Assembly (NCBI RefSeq): GCF_937877005.1
Contig: NZ_CALEFV010000337.1
Location: 1-18,544, forward strand
Reading direction: 5' to 3'
From: an uncultured Fibrobacter sp.
Lineage (GTDB): Bacteria > Fibrobacterota > Fibrobacteria > Fibrobacterales > Fibrobacteraceae
DNA length: 18,544 nt
The notes beneath the pieces are model-generated. The model saw only the letters and a list, made by a program, of their open reading frames with translations, had not been told where the DNA came from and made no database searches. Each line of letters begins with the position of its first letter. The stretch's first letter is position 1. The translations under genes and the position numbers were made by a program. Shown piece after piece: positions 6,831 to 13,824 of this stretch.

Positions 6831-7400
6831 TTATTTGCCGTGGTGTTCCTTATGGTGTTCGCAGCCGCAACCGCCATTGCCATCGCAGTTTTCCTTGTTG
6901 CCGTGGCCACCGCATTCGCATTCTCCGTTTCCATTGCCGCAGCAGCAGTGGTGAGGGTTGATTTCGTCTTCGGTTGCTTCACGCACGGAAACGACTTCGA
7001 TTGCGAAATTTAAGTTTTTGCCGGCTAGTTCGTGGTTGGCGTCGATAACGGCCGTCTTTTCTCCCACGGATTTGATACGGATGGGCATGGGACCGGCGGG
7101 CGTTTGTGCGTAGAAACTCATGCCGGCTTCGACCTTGTCGACACCCTGGAATACTTCCAGCGGAACTTCTTGAGTCAATTCCTCGTTGTAGATGCCGTAA
7201 CCTTCGGCGGGAATGACCTTGACATCGAACTTGTCTCCGACTTCGTGACCTTCCATCGCCTTTTCGAGGCCAATAACGATCATGTGGCCTCCCTGGATGT
7301 ATTGCAACGGTTCCCTGCCTTCGGAGGAATCGATTACTTGTCCTTCGTCGGAGGTTAAGGTGTAGTGCATTTGAACGACGGTCTTGTCGGCAATTTTCAT
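6831..7400 (-). CDS. slyD: SlyD-type FKBP peptidyl-prolyl isomerase with Cys/His metal-binding tail
   Basis: This 189-aa protein has the SlyD layout: split FKBP core (residues 1-66 and 128-140, with VVQMHYTLTSDEGQVIDSS and the catalytic-pocket segment IVIGLEKAMEGHEVGDKF), interrupted by the insert-in-flap chaperone domain (about 67-127). The tail (149-189) has eight Cys and seven His among Gly/Asn/Glu: HHCCC, CECGGHG, GCGCEHHKEHH. SlyD proteins isomerise prolyl bonds and chaperone folding in the cytosol, and the tail binds Ni and other metals in E. coli, where it serves nickel-enzyme maturation. No nickel enzyme is encoded nearby. AGGAT 6 nt before the ATG (minus strand) supports the start. 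It has its own candidate promoter at 7451-7458 and shares the terminator at 6776-6808. Confidence 0.92.
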   Translation of the reverse strand: MKIADKTVVQMHYTLTSDEGQVIDSSEGREPLQYIQGGHMIVIGLEKAMEGHEVGDKFDVKVIPAEGYGIYNEELTQEVPLEVFQGVDKVEAGMSFYAQTPAGPMPIRIKSVGEKTAVIDANHELAGKNLNFAIEVVSVREATEDEINPHHCCCGNGNGECECGGHGNKENCDGNGGCGCEHHKEHHGK

Positions 7401-7419
7401 GAAATATCCTTTTGTGTTG

Positions 7420-7434
7420 CAGGCGTGTCGCCTG
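7420..7434 (-). promoter_or_regulatory. Small hairpin in the slyD leader
   Basis: CAGGCG-TGT-CGCCTG, a perfect 6-bp stem with a 3-nt loop, between the OmpA-family stop and the slyD ribosome site. No T-run follows on the minus strand, so it is not an ordinary terminator; it may shape the leader mRNA. Confidence 0.3.
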
Positions 7435-7450
7435 GAAATTTGATAGAGTG

Positions 7451-7458
7451 CAAATATA
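7451..7458 (-). promoter_or_regulatory. Candidate -7 element TATATTTG of slyD
   Basis: On the minus strand this reads TATATTTG, an exact TAnnTTTG match, about 50 nt before the slyD ATG. A matching TTTG at -33 was not found. Confidence 0.4.
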
Positions 7459-7472
7459 GTAAATAGAAAGGC

Positions 7473-9596
7473 CTATTCCTTAGGCTCGGGAATGGCGATG
7501 AGCCTTATAGCGCCTCCGCCTGCATTTCTGGGGTAGGCTAGCGTCGGCAAGGACTTGCCGTATCCTTTGTAGTGCAGGCGCTTTTCGTTGATGCCTTTCT
7601 TTTCGAGGTAATTGTATATGGCTTCCGCTCTTGTGTTGGATAGTTCTATTGCTTTTTCTCCATCAACATCGTTTGCGGTACATTGGATTTCCAGGTGCAT
7701 GGGATGTTCTCGCATCATCTGGATAATGTCGTTCAGGGCTGTGTAACTCGAATTCACGAGGACGGTGTCCTTCGTCTTGAATCGAATGCGCATGGCTATG
7801 GAATTCAGGTTTTCGCGGTTGTTTATGGGACATCCGTTTGCATTGATGGTTGCTCCTTTGTATGTCCCGGGACAGTGGTCATTCCAGTCAATGACACCAT
7901 CCCCGTCGCTATCGATGGGACATCCAAGCGAGTCGATTGGTGCTCCTACTGGCGTATTGGGACATTTGTCGTCCTCGTCGAAGATTCCGTCACCGTCATG
8001 GTCCGTTCTACATCCGCGCATGTCGACATTGACTCCCAGCGGGGTAGCGGGGCACATGTCCTTGGTGTCTGGGACTCCGTCCAGATCTTCGTCGGCAGGA
8101 CAGCCCCAGTTGTTGATGATTTCGCCCAATTTGGAATTGGGACATTTGTCGATGTCATCTGGGACGCCATCTCCGTCGAAGTCAAGTGGACAACCCAAAC
8201 GATCGATGGATAATCCCGGTGCTGTGTTGGGGCATTGATCGAGATTGTTTGGTATGCCGTCATGGTCTTCGTCAAGGGGACAGCCGTCGTTTCCGACAGG
8301 ATCGTTGAGCAGGGTGTTGGGACATTTGTCATGGTTGTCGTCGATGCCGTCTTTATCGGTATCCAAAATGCAACCGCTGCTGTCAACGGCCGCACCGCTT
8401 AAGGTGTTTGGACAAATGTCGAGATAATTGGGGATTCCGTCGCTGTCTTCGTCAAGGGGACAACCATTGTAGTCGACTTTAAGTCCCGCAGGAGTGCCAG
8501 GACACATATCAACGATGTTCAAAACTCCATCCTGGTCTTCGTCCACGGGGCAACCACGGGCGTTGACGACCATTCCTCTTCCTGTTCCGGGGCACATATC
8601 CTTGCGGTTGATGACGCCGTCGTTGTCGTCGTCGGCCCAGCTGAAGTCAAACGTTTTGCTAATGCTAACGGCGACACTCACATCGGGATTTCCGGGTGCC
8701 GTATATTTGATCCCCTTTTCGTTCTGGAGTTCGACTGCGAGTCCATCGTCTTCGGAGAATTTGTTAAAGTATCCGAGTCCAACGTCGCTCGAAATGGTGA
8801 GGGATGTCATGTAGGGCAGGTGGATGCGCAGTGCGGGTGTCAGGTGGAAAGGGTTACTGAGGAAGGGTGGGGAATCTTCTTTGGCCTTCAGCGAAGTCTC
8901 CCCTGAAACTTCCAGAATCAGAGTAAGCGTATTTTGGGGGAAAATGTTGAATCCGCCTCCCCAGAGACAATAATTTTCTCCGCTCATGATGTTCTTCAGA
9001 ATGCCGATATAGGCATTGAATGTGAAGTAATCCCTCATTTCGATGGTCAGGTGCCCGTTAAGGTTGGCTACCCATTGGTCTGCCGTGTAGGGGTATGTTT
9101 CGCCATTGGAGCGGACAAACCAGCGGTGCCTGTGACGGAATCCTTTATCCCTGGATCCGGTAGGCAGCATAAGTTCTCCGCTGAGACCGAGAAGAAACCA
9201 TTCGTACAGCGGAACATAGCTCTTGGCGATGAGTTCGAGGTCTCCTAATGCGAGCCCTTTCAGGTTTGCTCCCTTGATGGTGCCATCGTAGTGGGTTGAT
9301 ATTCCCATTCCGAGTTCTAGGTTATCCATGACACCGAAACTGGCGTAGATGTTCTCATTGTTCGACGGAGTGTTCTTGTCCAGCTTGATTGTGCTTCCTT
9401 CGGCATCCGTGTAGGACCCTTCGATGCTCATGGGCTTGCCATCGCTTACCATTTCATAATTACCCGATACAAAGAGGAATCCCTGCGGGAGCGTTTTCGC
9501 GGTGGGTACATGTATTCCGCTCGGCGAACGAATAATCCCCACTTGGGCAAGGGCGGGAATCGCCATAAGGGCGAGAATGGCAAGCACTTTTTTCAT
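7473..9596 (-). CDS. OmpA-family outer-membrane protein with nine TSP3 calcium-binding repeats
   Basis: This 707-aa protein starts with signal peptide MKKVLAILALMAIPALA (cleaved before Gln18). Residues 18-320 are beta-strand rich and likely form an outer-membrane barrel. Residues 322-591 are nine consecutive repeats of exactly 30 residues, each D-x-D-x-D-G-[VI] ... D-x-CP ... GC, the thrombospondin type 3 pattern: calcium ligands plus two Cys per repeat (335/349 through 575/589). Residues 600-700 are an OmpA/Pal-type peptidoglycan-binding domain, with NDVDG, LSNTRAEAI (652-660) and GYGKSLP (678-684); the key Asp and Arg appear kept. The protein should tie the outer membrane to the cell wall via a rigid calcium-loaded stalk. 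AGGAG lies 5 nt before the ATG. An independent downstream promoter (7451-7458) suggests slyD is not dependent on this transcript. Confidence 0.9.
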   Translation of the reverse strand: MKKVLAILALMAIPALAQVGIIRSPSGIHVPTAKTLPQGFLFVSGNYEMVSDGKPMSIEGSYTDAEGSTIKLDKNTPSNNENIYASFGVMDNLELGMGISTHYDGTIKGANLKGLALGDLELIAKSYVPLYEWFLLGLSGELMLPTGSRDKGFRHRHRWFVRSNGETYPYTADQWVANLNGHLTIEMRDYFTFNAYIGILKNIMSGENYCLWGGGFNIFPQNTLTLILEVSGETSLKAKEDSPPFLSNPFHLTPALRIHLPYMTSLTISSDVGLGYFNKFSEDDGLAVELQNEKGIKYTAPGNPDVSVAVSISKTFDFSWADDDNDGVINRKDMCPGTGRGMVVNARGCPVDEDQDGVLNIVDMCPGTPAGLKVDYNGCPLDEDSDGIPNYLDICPNTLSGAAVDSSGCILDTDKDGIDDNHDKCPNTLLNDPVGNDGCPLDEDHDGIPNNLDQCPNTAPGLSIDRLGCPLDFDGDGVPDDIDKCPNSKLGEIINNWGCPADEDLDGVPDTKDMCPATPLGVNVDMRGCRTDHDGDGIFDEDDKCPNTPVGAPIDSLGCPIDSDGDGVIDWNDHCPGTYKGATINANGCPINNRENLNSIAMRIRFKTKDTVLVNSSYTALNDIIQMMREHPMHLEIQCTANDVDGEKAIELSNTRAEAIYNYLEKKGINEKRLHYKGYGKSLPTLAYPRNAGGGAIRLIAIPEPKE
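7824..8633 (-). repeat. Nine tandem 90-bp units encoding TSP3 repeats
   Basis: The nine protein repeats (residues 322-591) are all exactly 30 codons, so the DNA has a strict 90-bp period over 810 bp. Copies have diverged in sequence but keep Cys, Asp and Gly positions in register, so this is an old, selected repeat rather than a fresh expansion. Confidence 0.9.
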
Positions 9597-9658
9597 ATGG
9601 GCTCCTAGAAATTAAAAAAAATAAAGGCAGTGTTGTGACCGAGAACTTGTATATTGTG

Positions 9659-9666
9659 TATATTTC
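9659..9666 (+). promoter_or_regulatory. Candidate -7 element TATATTTC
   Basis: One mismatch from TAnnTTTG, 8 nt before the ATG of the 51-aa gene; GTTG at 9632-9635 lies 23 nt upstream. It lies in the 78-bp gap between divergent genes. Confidence 0.3.
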
Positions 9667-9674
9667 CAATCGTC

Positions 9675-9830
9675 ATGGAAAACGAACGAGAAAAACAGGA
9701 GTTGCCGTCTTGGCATAGGAAGGCTCAGAAAGCCTATAGAGTCAACAGGGTTATCATTATTTTGCAGATGGTTGCCGCGCTTGTTTTGGCGGGAGTCATT
9801 TGGTTTGGCGTTGAAAAAGTAATCCACTAG
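9675..9830 (+). CDS. Small single-pass membrane protein, 51 aa
   Basis: The frame ATG 9675 to TAG 9828-9830 encodes 51 residues: a charged N-terminal half (MENEREKQEL, PSWHRKAQKAYRVNR) and one hydrophobic segment at about residues 26-45 (VIIILQMVAALVLAGVIWFG), ending EKVIH. The positive residues just before the segment predict the N-terminus stays in the cytoplasm. No Shine-Dalgarno is visible, but a TAnnTTT(C) box lies 8 nt upstream, so a leaderless transcript is plausible. The mltD-like gene begins 23 nt after the stop, so the two could be co-expressed. I recognise no family. The well-formed membrane segment and otherwise empty gap argue for a real gene, though a short frame can arise by chance. 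Confidence 0.55.
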   Translation: MENEREKQELPSWHRKAQKAYRVNRVIIILQMVAALVLAGVIWFGVEKVIH

Positions 9831-9838
9831 AGATTATC

Positions 9839-9846
9839 TATATTTG
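9839..9846 (+). promoter_or_regulatory. Candidate -7 element TATATTTG of the mltD-like gene
   Basis: Exact TAnnTTTG match ending 7 nt before the GTG at 9854. Its position favours the GTG start and a leaderless or near-leaderless transcript. No good -33 partner was seen. Confidence 0.4.
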
Positions 9847-9853
9847 GCGCGTT

Positions 9854-12121
9854 GTGATTGCGGTTGCAAGAAATAATTCGTGTATGATGACGACGGCCCT
9901 TTTGCTTTGGGTCGCCTTGATGATGGTTGCGTGTGCAGGCAATCAGGCTCCGTTGAAGCAGGCTGTGGAACCTGCTGCTGTAGAGCAAGATTCGCTCTCG
10001 TTTTCTGAAAAGGCCCTGCGAGAAAAGGTTTCGGATTCAATCGCAATCAGGCCTTCTTGGACATACTACCAGTATGCCTTGCAGGCGATGGAAAATCAGG
10101 AATGGCTCCTGGCGAGGCATTACCTCGATGAATCTCTTAAACAACTCATTGCTGAAAAATACGACTCGACTTACAGGAATGTTCCCGAAAAAGAGGATTC
10201 CCTTTATCGCATGACAATGCCTGTCCGCATTGTTGAGGCGCTCGACGAAGTGTATCCGAATGTGGCAGATCTTGGCGAAAATGCCGAAAACTTTATCCGC
10301 AATGAAGTCTCGATTGAGGGTGTGGATGCTTTGGATGAAAGCGAAGCCGATAGCGCCTCGTTGGTCGTTATCGAAAGTTTCCTTGATACCTTGGATGTCT
10401 CGCAGTTCTCGCTTCCAGTAGAATTCAATGAACGCGTACTTCAGGAAATCTATTACATGACGAATTCCGCAAGGAGCTTCATGTCGGGCTCCCTGAATCG
10501 CAAGACCGCCTACGATTCGCTCGTATATGCGCAGCTGGAAGCGGCAGGAATGCCGCGCGACTTAATCTACCTGGCATTGGTCGAGTCGGGGTTCAAGCTG
10601 AAAGCATATAGCCGTGCCAAGGCGTCTGGCATGTGGCAGTTTATTCCTGAAACGGGAAAGCGCTATGGACTTGAAGTCGACTACTGGGTGGACATGCGCC
10701 GTAATCCGGAACTTGCGACTTCCGCTGCGCTCAAGTACCTGAAACGCCTGTACGACGAATTCGGCGACTGGCTCTTGGCTATGGCCGCCTACAACTGCGG
10801 CGAAGGTCGCGTGCGTCGCCTGTTGCGCGAAATGCAGGCCGATACGACTCGAGACACGACTCAGGCCGTGACATATTGGAATCTTGAGCTTCCGAAAGAA
10901 ACCATGCGCTATGTGCCGCGCATCTTGGCGGCGATGGTCATTGGGCATTACCCGGAACAGTACGATATGACGATCGAGAAGCAGAGTCGCCCCGATTTCG
11001 ATACGGTGACGGTTTTTGATTCCTTTCCGCTCGAGGAAGTGGCAAAACTTCTGAAGGTCAAGGAAGATACGCTTCGCAGCTTGAACATGGAATTAGTCAA
11101 GTGGTGTACTCCTCCGAATAAGGATTCATATCTGTTGCGTTTACCGGTCGGTACGCGAGCCGCCTTTGTCGAAGGTTACGACCGCATGGAAAAGAACAAT
11201 TTTTCAAGTTGGCATCACCATAAAGTTCGCCGTGGCGAAAGTCTTGGTGTCATCGCTCGCCAATACGGGATCAAGGTCTCGGAATTGCAGCAGGCCAATG
11301 ACATGAAGAGCACGCGTATTCGTGCGGGGCAGTCTCTGTTGATTCCAATCAAGGTGGTCCCGAAACAGAAGTCGAAGACGACGGCCAAGAAACCGGAAAA
11401 AATACGTACCTATGTGGTGCAACTTGGCGATAACCTTGCTTCGATTGCGCGCAAGTTTGGCATTTCGCAGGAATCCCTACGGATCTGGAATTCTATGGAT
11501 GCGGCCACGCTCGTGAACGAGGGCGATACGATTTTCGTTTCTAAGCCGGAACTTAGACCAGCTGTGGAGGTTGACCGTCCGAGGCTTGCCAAAGGTGAAA
11601 AGTATGTTGCTCGCGAAGGGGATACTTATGCGGCAATCGCAAATAGCTATGATGTTCCTGTCGTCTTGCTCTTGCAGGCAAATAACGGATTCCACCGTCG
11701 CTTGTCGGTGGGGGATTCCGTGGTTATTCCGGAATTTGTGCGTAAACCTTCCAAGCCGTCAGTCCGTAGCGCCAAGCCCGAAAAGAGTGCCTCTTCTCAA
11801 CCTGTGCAGGAAAAGACCTCCGTCTATGTTGTGCAGGCTGGCGACAACCTGAGCTTTATTGCCAAGAAGTTCGGTACGACCGTGTCAAAGATTCAGAGCC
11901 TCAACAACATGGGCAAGTCGACCAATATCAGTGTCGGCCAGAAGTTAAAGGTCGATGGCGAAGCTGATATATCTGAATTCAAAATACATGTGGTCAAGAA
12001 GGGCGAAGGCTTGTGGGATATCGCCCGTCAGTACAAGGTGACAATCGAAGAGATTGTTAAGTGGAACGGCTTGAACGATACGAAGCTCAAGGTCGGCGAA
12101 CGGCTGAAAATCAAACAGTAA
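9854..12121 (+). CDS. mltD: MltD-like membrane-bound lytic transglycosylase with five LysM domains
   Basis: This 755-aa lipoprotein cleaves the MurNAc-GlcNAc bond of peptidoglycan to form 1,6-anhydro ends. The signal peptide runs to MMVAC with lipid Cys27; the GTG start at 9854 is preferred to ATG 9884/9887 because only it supplies a positive residue (Arg6) before the hydrophobic core. The SLT catalytic domain is about residues 195-365: ALVESGF with catalytic Glu244, ASGMWQFIPETGKRYGL (257-273), and AMAAYNCGEGRV (309-320). Five LysM peptidoglycan-binding domains follow at about 456-499, 519-563, 583-627, 657-700 and 711-754, joined by Lys/Ser/Pro linkers. E. coli MltD is much shorter (about 450 aa) with fewer LysM. 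Residues 30-190 are an extra acidic, helical N-terminal region. It converges on the next gene with 3 bp between. Confidence 0.92.
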   Translation: MIAVARNNSCMMTTALLLWVALMMVACAGNQAPLKQAVEPAAVEQDSLSFSEKALREKVSDSIAIRPSWTYYQYALQAMENQEWLLARHYLDESLKQLIAEKYDSTYRNVPEKEDSLYRMTMPVRIVEALDEVYPNVADLGENAENFIRNEVSIEGVDALDESEADSASLVVIESFLDTLDVSQFSLPVEFNERVLQEIYYMTNSARSFMSGSLNRKTAYDSLVYAQLEAAGMPRDLIYLALVESGFKLKAYSRAKASGMWQFIPETGKRYGLEVDYWVDMRRNPELATSAALKYLKRLYDEFGDWLLAMAAYNCGEGRVRRLLREMQADTTRDTTQAVTYWNLELPKETMRYVPRILAAMVIGHYPEQYDMTIEKQSRPDFDTVTVFDSFPLEEVAKLLKVKEDTLRSLNMELVKWCTPPNKDSYLLRLPVGTRAAFVEGYDRMEKNNFSSWHHHKVRRGESLGVIARQYGIKVSELQQANDMKSTRIRAGQSLLIPIKVVPKQKSKTTAKKPEKIRTYVVQLGDNLASIARKFGISQESLRIWNSMDAATLVNEGDTIFVSKPELRPAVEVDRPRLAKGEKYVAREGDTYAAIANSYDVPVVLLLQANNGFHRRLSVGDSVVIPEFVRKPSKPSVRSAKPEKSASSQPVQEKTSVYVVQAGDNLSFIAKKFGTTVSKIQSLNNMGKSTNISVGQKLKVDGEADISEFKIHVVKKGEGLWDIARQYKVTIEEIVKWNGLNDTKLKVGERLKIKQ

Positions 12122-12124
12122 TTT

Positions 12125-12898
12125 TTAGAATAGCGTGATGCCCAGGCTTACGTAAGGCTGGAAATAGGTGTCGAAGTCGAGCATGAATTCGTCACCATCT
12201 TTCTTATCCGAAATTTTTCGTTCGAAGTAGGTGTGGAAATACTGATGCGAGTTGCGGACACCTGCTGAAAGGAAAAATCCGTGCCATGCCGTGCGGAGGC
12301 CCGCGCCATAGGTGTAACCGAGCGTGATGGGGGAAAGAAACTTGGTGTCGTCGCTGAAAAAGGTCTTGCCGAAAAGTCCGCCACCGAAAGCGTAAACCTT
12401 AAGCATGAACTGGTGATTGTAGCTTGTTACCAGGGGCCAGGCAAAATCAAGGCTGAACTGGAAAAGGGCTGTATGAATCTGGTGGCGTCCATCGATATCG
12501 GAGCTGTCGATCGGAGCTTCGAAGAACTCGTCTTCGAGAGCAGCCATGTCTTTGTAGGCCTTGTCCGAATTGCGGGGGTGGTGGCTCACTCCTAAATACT
12601 GGTAACCGGCCATCAGGTAGATGTCGAGCCATTCCGTGAGGGGAAGGCTTCCGGAGGCACCGTAGATATAGGTGTTGTCGAGGCTGATGTCGTACTTGAT
12701 TCCGTGAATCTTGTAGGAGTAGTTCACGTTTTTCATTTTGATGTTGCTGAATTCCACATAGGGACCGAAGGAACCGCGGTCTTCGTATTGGTTGTAGTCG
12801 CTTTTCTCGGCAGCGGCCATGGAATTGTCCTCGATTACGCGGTCGGCTAGGGCGAGGTTAAAGGAAAGGAGGGTGAGTGCTAAAACGATCTTCTTCAT
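12125..12898 (-). CDS. Putative outer-membrane beta-barrel protein, 257 aa
   Basis: The protein has a signal peptide MKKIVLALTLLSFNLALA (cleaved before Asp19), a polar stretch of about 25 residues, then alternating strand patterns rich in Tyr, Phe and Gly (GPYVEFSNIKMKN, IYLMAGYQYLGVSHH, VYAFGGGLFGKTFF, GAGLRTAWHGFFLSAGVRN) and a C-terminal strand PYVSLGITLF ending in Phe. That is the profile of a small outer-membrane barrel of about 8-10 strands; I cannot assign a family or cargo. No Shine-Dalgarno precedes the ATG; instead TAAATTTA lies 4 nt upstream, suggesting a leaderless mRNA. The stop is 3 bp from the mltD stop on the other strand, leaving no room for an intergenic terminator. It is divergent from the ankyrin lipoprotein gene. 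Confidence 0.75.
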   Translation of the reverse strand: MKKIVLALTLLSFNLALADRVIEDNSMAAAEKSDYNQYEDRGSFGPYVEFSNIKMKNVNYSYKIHGIKYDISLDNTYIYGASGSLPLTEWLDIYLMAGYQYLGVSHHPRNSDKAYKDMAALEDEFFEAPIDSSDIDGRHQIHTALFQFSLDFAWPLVTSYNHQFMLKVYAFGGGLFGKTFFSDDTKFLSPITLGYTYGAGLRTAWHGFFLSAGVRNSHQYFHTYFERKISDKKDGDEFMLDFDTYFQPYVSLGITLF

Positions 12899-12902
12899 GC
12901 GA

Positions 12903-12920
12903 TAAATTTAAATAAATTTA
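12903..12920 (-). promoter_or_regulatory. Tandem TAAATTTA pair, candidate promoter/operator of the barrel gene
   Basis: Two copies of the self-complementary octamer TAAATTTA (12903-12910 and 12913-12920) separated by AA. The copy next to the gene fits TAnnTTT(A) and ends 4 nt before the ATG. A symmetric operator is also possible. Confidence 0.35.
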
Positions 12921-13006
12921 TGTAAAATGATTTTTTTCATACTAAAATCGCGAAAATTGTTTAATTTTAGTCTAGAATTGACAAAAAACCTCTTTTGGAG
13001 TTGAAA

Positions 13007-13747
13007 ATGAAGAAAAAGATGCTGGCCGCATGTGCCGCTGCCTGTTTGATGATGTCGCTTACCGCCTGTAACGACAAGATGGACCCCAACGATCCCCAGT
13101 CTGTCCGCAAGTATTTGACCAAGCAGCAGATTGCCTTTACCCCGAATCAGTTCGTTTCTTTTGCAGCTAGTGGCGATACTGCCAAGATGACGCTTTTCTT
13201 GCAGGCCTCCTTTGAAATTGATGCTCCTGCAGATAACGGCAACAATGCTGTTGCTATTGCCGCCAACAAGGGTAACCTGGTTGTTCTCGACTATTTGTTC
13301 GCTCATGGAGCCAAGGCTGATGTCAAGAATGGCAACGGTGAAGCCGTGATTGACAATGCCGTGATGATGGGTAACAAGGATGTAGTGAATCGTCTTCTGA
13401 CGCAGCTCAAGGCTGAAGGTGCTGAAATTCAGACTCTCGGTACGGCCGTGCTTCTCGCTGCCAAGACCGGTAAGGTCGACATGCTCGAAGTGCTGGCTGA
13501 TGCTGGCGCTCCGCTTGAGACGCGCAGTGCCGATGGCTACCTGCCGATTCACTGGACTGCCAAGAATGGTCAGTACGATGCCATGATGTTCCTCATCAAC
13601 AAGGGCGTCGACGTGAATGCCAAGTGCGGTCAGGGATACTCCGTGCTTGACTGGGCCACTAACGAAGGTTATACCCGCCTGATCAAGGCTTTGAAGAAGG
13701 CCGGCGCAAAGAATACGCCGCAATACTTCAAGGATTCCAAGAAGTAG
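13007..13747 (+). CDS. Ankyrin-repeat lipoprotein, 246 aa
   Basis: I set the start at ATG 13007 rather than TTG 12995, because GGAG (12997-13000) is 6 nt before it and lies inside the longer reading. The signal peptide ends LTAC with lipid Cys21. Residues 45-236 contain about six ankyrin units, best seen as DNGNNAVAIAANKGNLVVLD (76-95), GTAVLLAAKTGKVDMLEVLA (145-164), DGYLPIHWTAKNGQYDAMMF (176-195) and GYSVLDWATNEGYTRLIKAL (210-229), each followed by a G-A or G-V beta-turn. Ankyrin folds bind other proteins; as a lipoprotein this one probably works in the periplasm on a membrane surface, partner unknown. The upstream gap (12899-13006) is shared with a divergent gene; TAATTTTA at 12962-12969 is a weak -7 candidate. 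Confidence 0.88.
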   Translation: MKKKMLAACAAACLMMSLTACNDKMDPNDPQSVRKYLTKQQIAFTPNQFVSFAASGDTAKMTLFLQASFEIDAPADNGNNAVAIAANKGNLVVLDYLFAHGAKADVKNGNGEAVIDNAVMMGNKDVVNRLLTQLKAEGAEIQTLGTAVLLAAKTGKVDMLEVLADAGAPLETRSADGYLPIHWTAKNGQYDAMMFLINKGVDVNAKCGQGYSVLDWATNEGYTRLIKALKKAGAKNTPQYFKDSKK

Positions 13748-13778
13748 TCTTTTTTATTGAAAATAGGCTTTTTTTCGA

Positions 13779-13818
13779 AAAGAACCGTGGTCTAGAGGCT
13801 TCGGTTCTTTGTATTTTT
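13779..13818 (+). terminator. Terminator of the ankyrin gene, overlapping the next promoter
   Basis: AAAGAACCG (13779-13787) pairs perfectly with CGGTTCTTT (13802-13810) over 9 bp with a 14-nt loop, followed by GTATTTTT. It ends the ankyrin transcript 31 nt past the stop, and its T-tract is also the TATTTTTC box in front of the next gene. Confidence 0.6.
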
Positions 13819-13819
13819 C
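13812..13819 (+). promoter_or_regulatory. Candidate -7 element TATTTTTC of the DUF3450-TonB operon
   Basis: One mismatch from TAnnTTTG, ending 5 nt before the ATG at 13825, which lacks a Shine-Dalgarno. It overlaps the T-tract of the preceding terminator, so operon transcription may be partly read-through. Confidence 0.35.
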
Positions 13820-13824
13820 GCCTT

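Noticed and set aside
9816..9824. GTAATCCAC as a DnaA box upstream of mltD
   Set aside because: At least two mismatches to TTATCCACA, a single site, and it lies in the end of the 51-aa gene.
12979..12984. TTGACA as -35 of the ankyrin gene
   Set aside because: A matching -10 would fall on the ribosome site and start codon, so it cannot drive this gene in the usual way.
12908..13723. 271-codon minus-strand frame opposite the ankyrin gene
   Set aside because: Antisense shadow: the plus-strand protein has a signal peptide, lipobox, ribosome site and ankyrin repeats; the minus frame has none and would run through the divergent promoter region.
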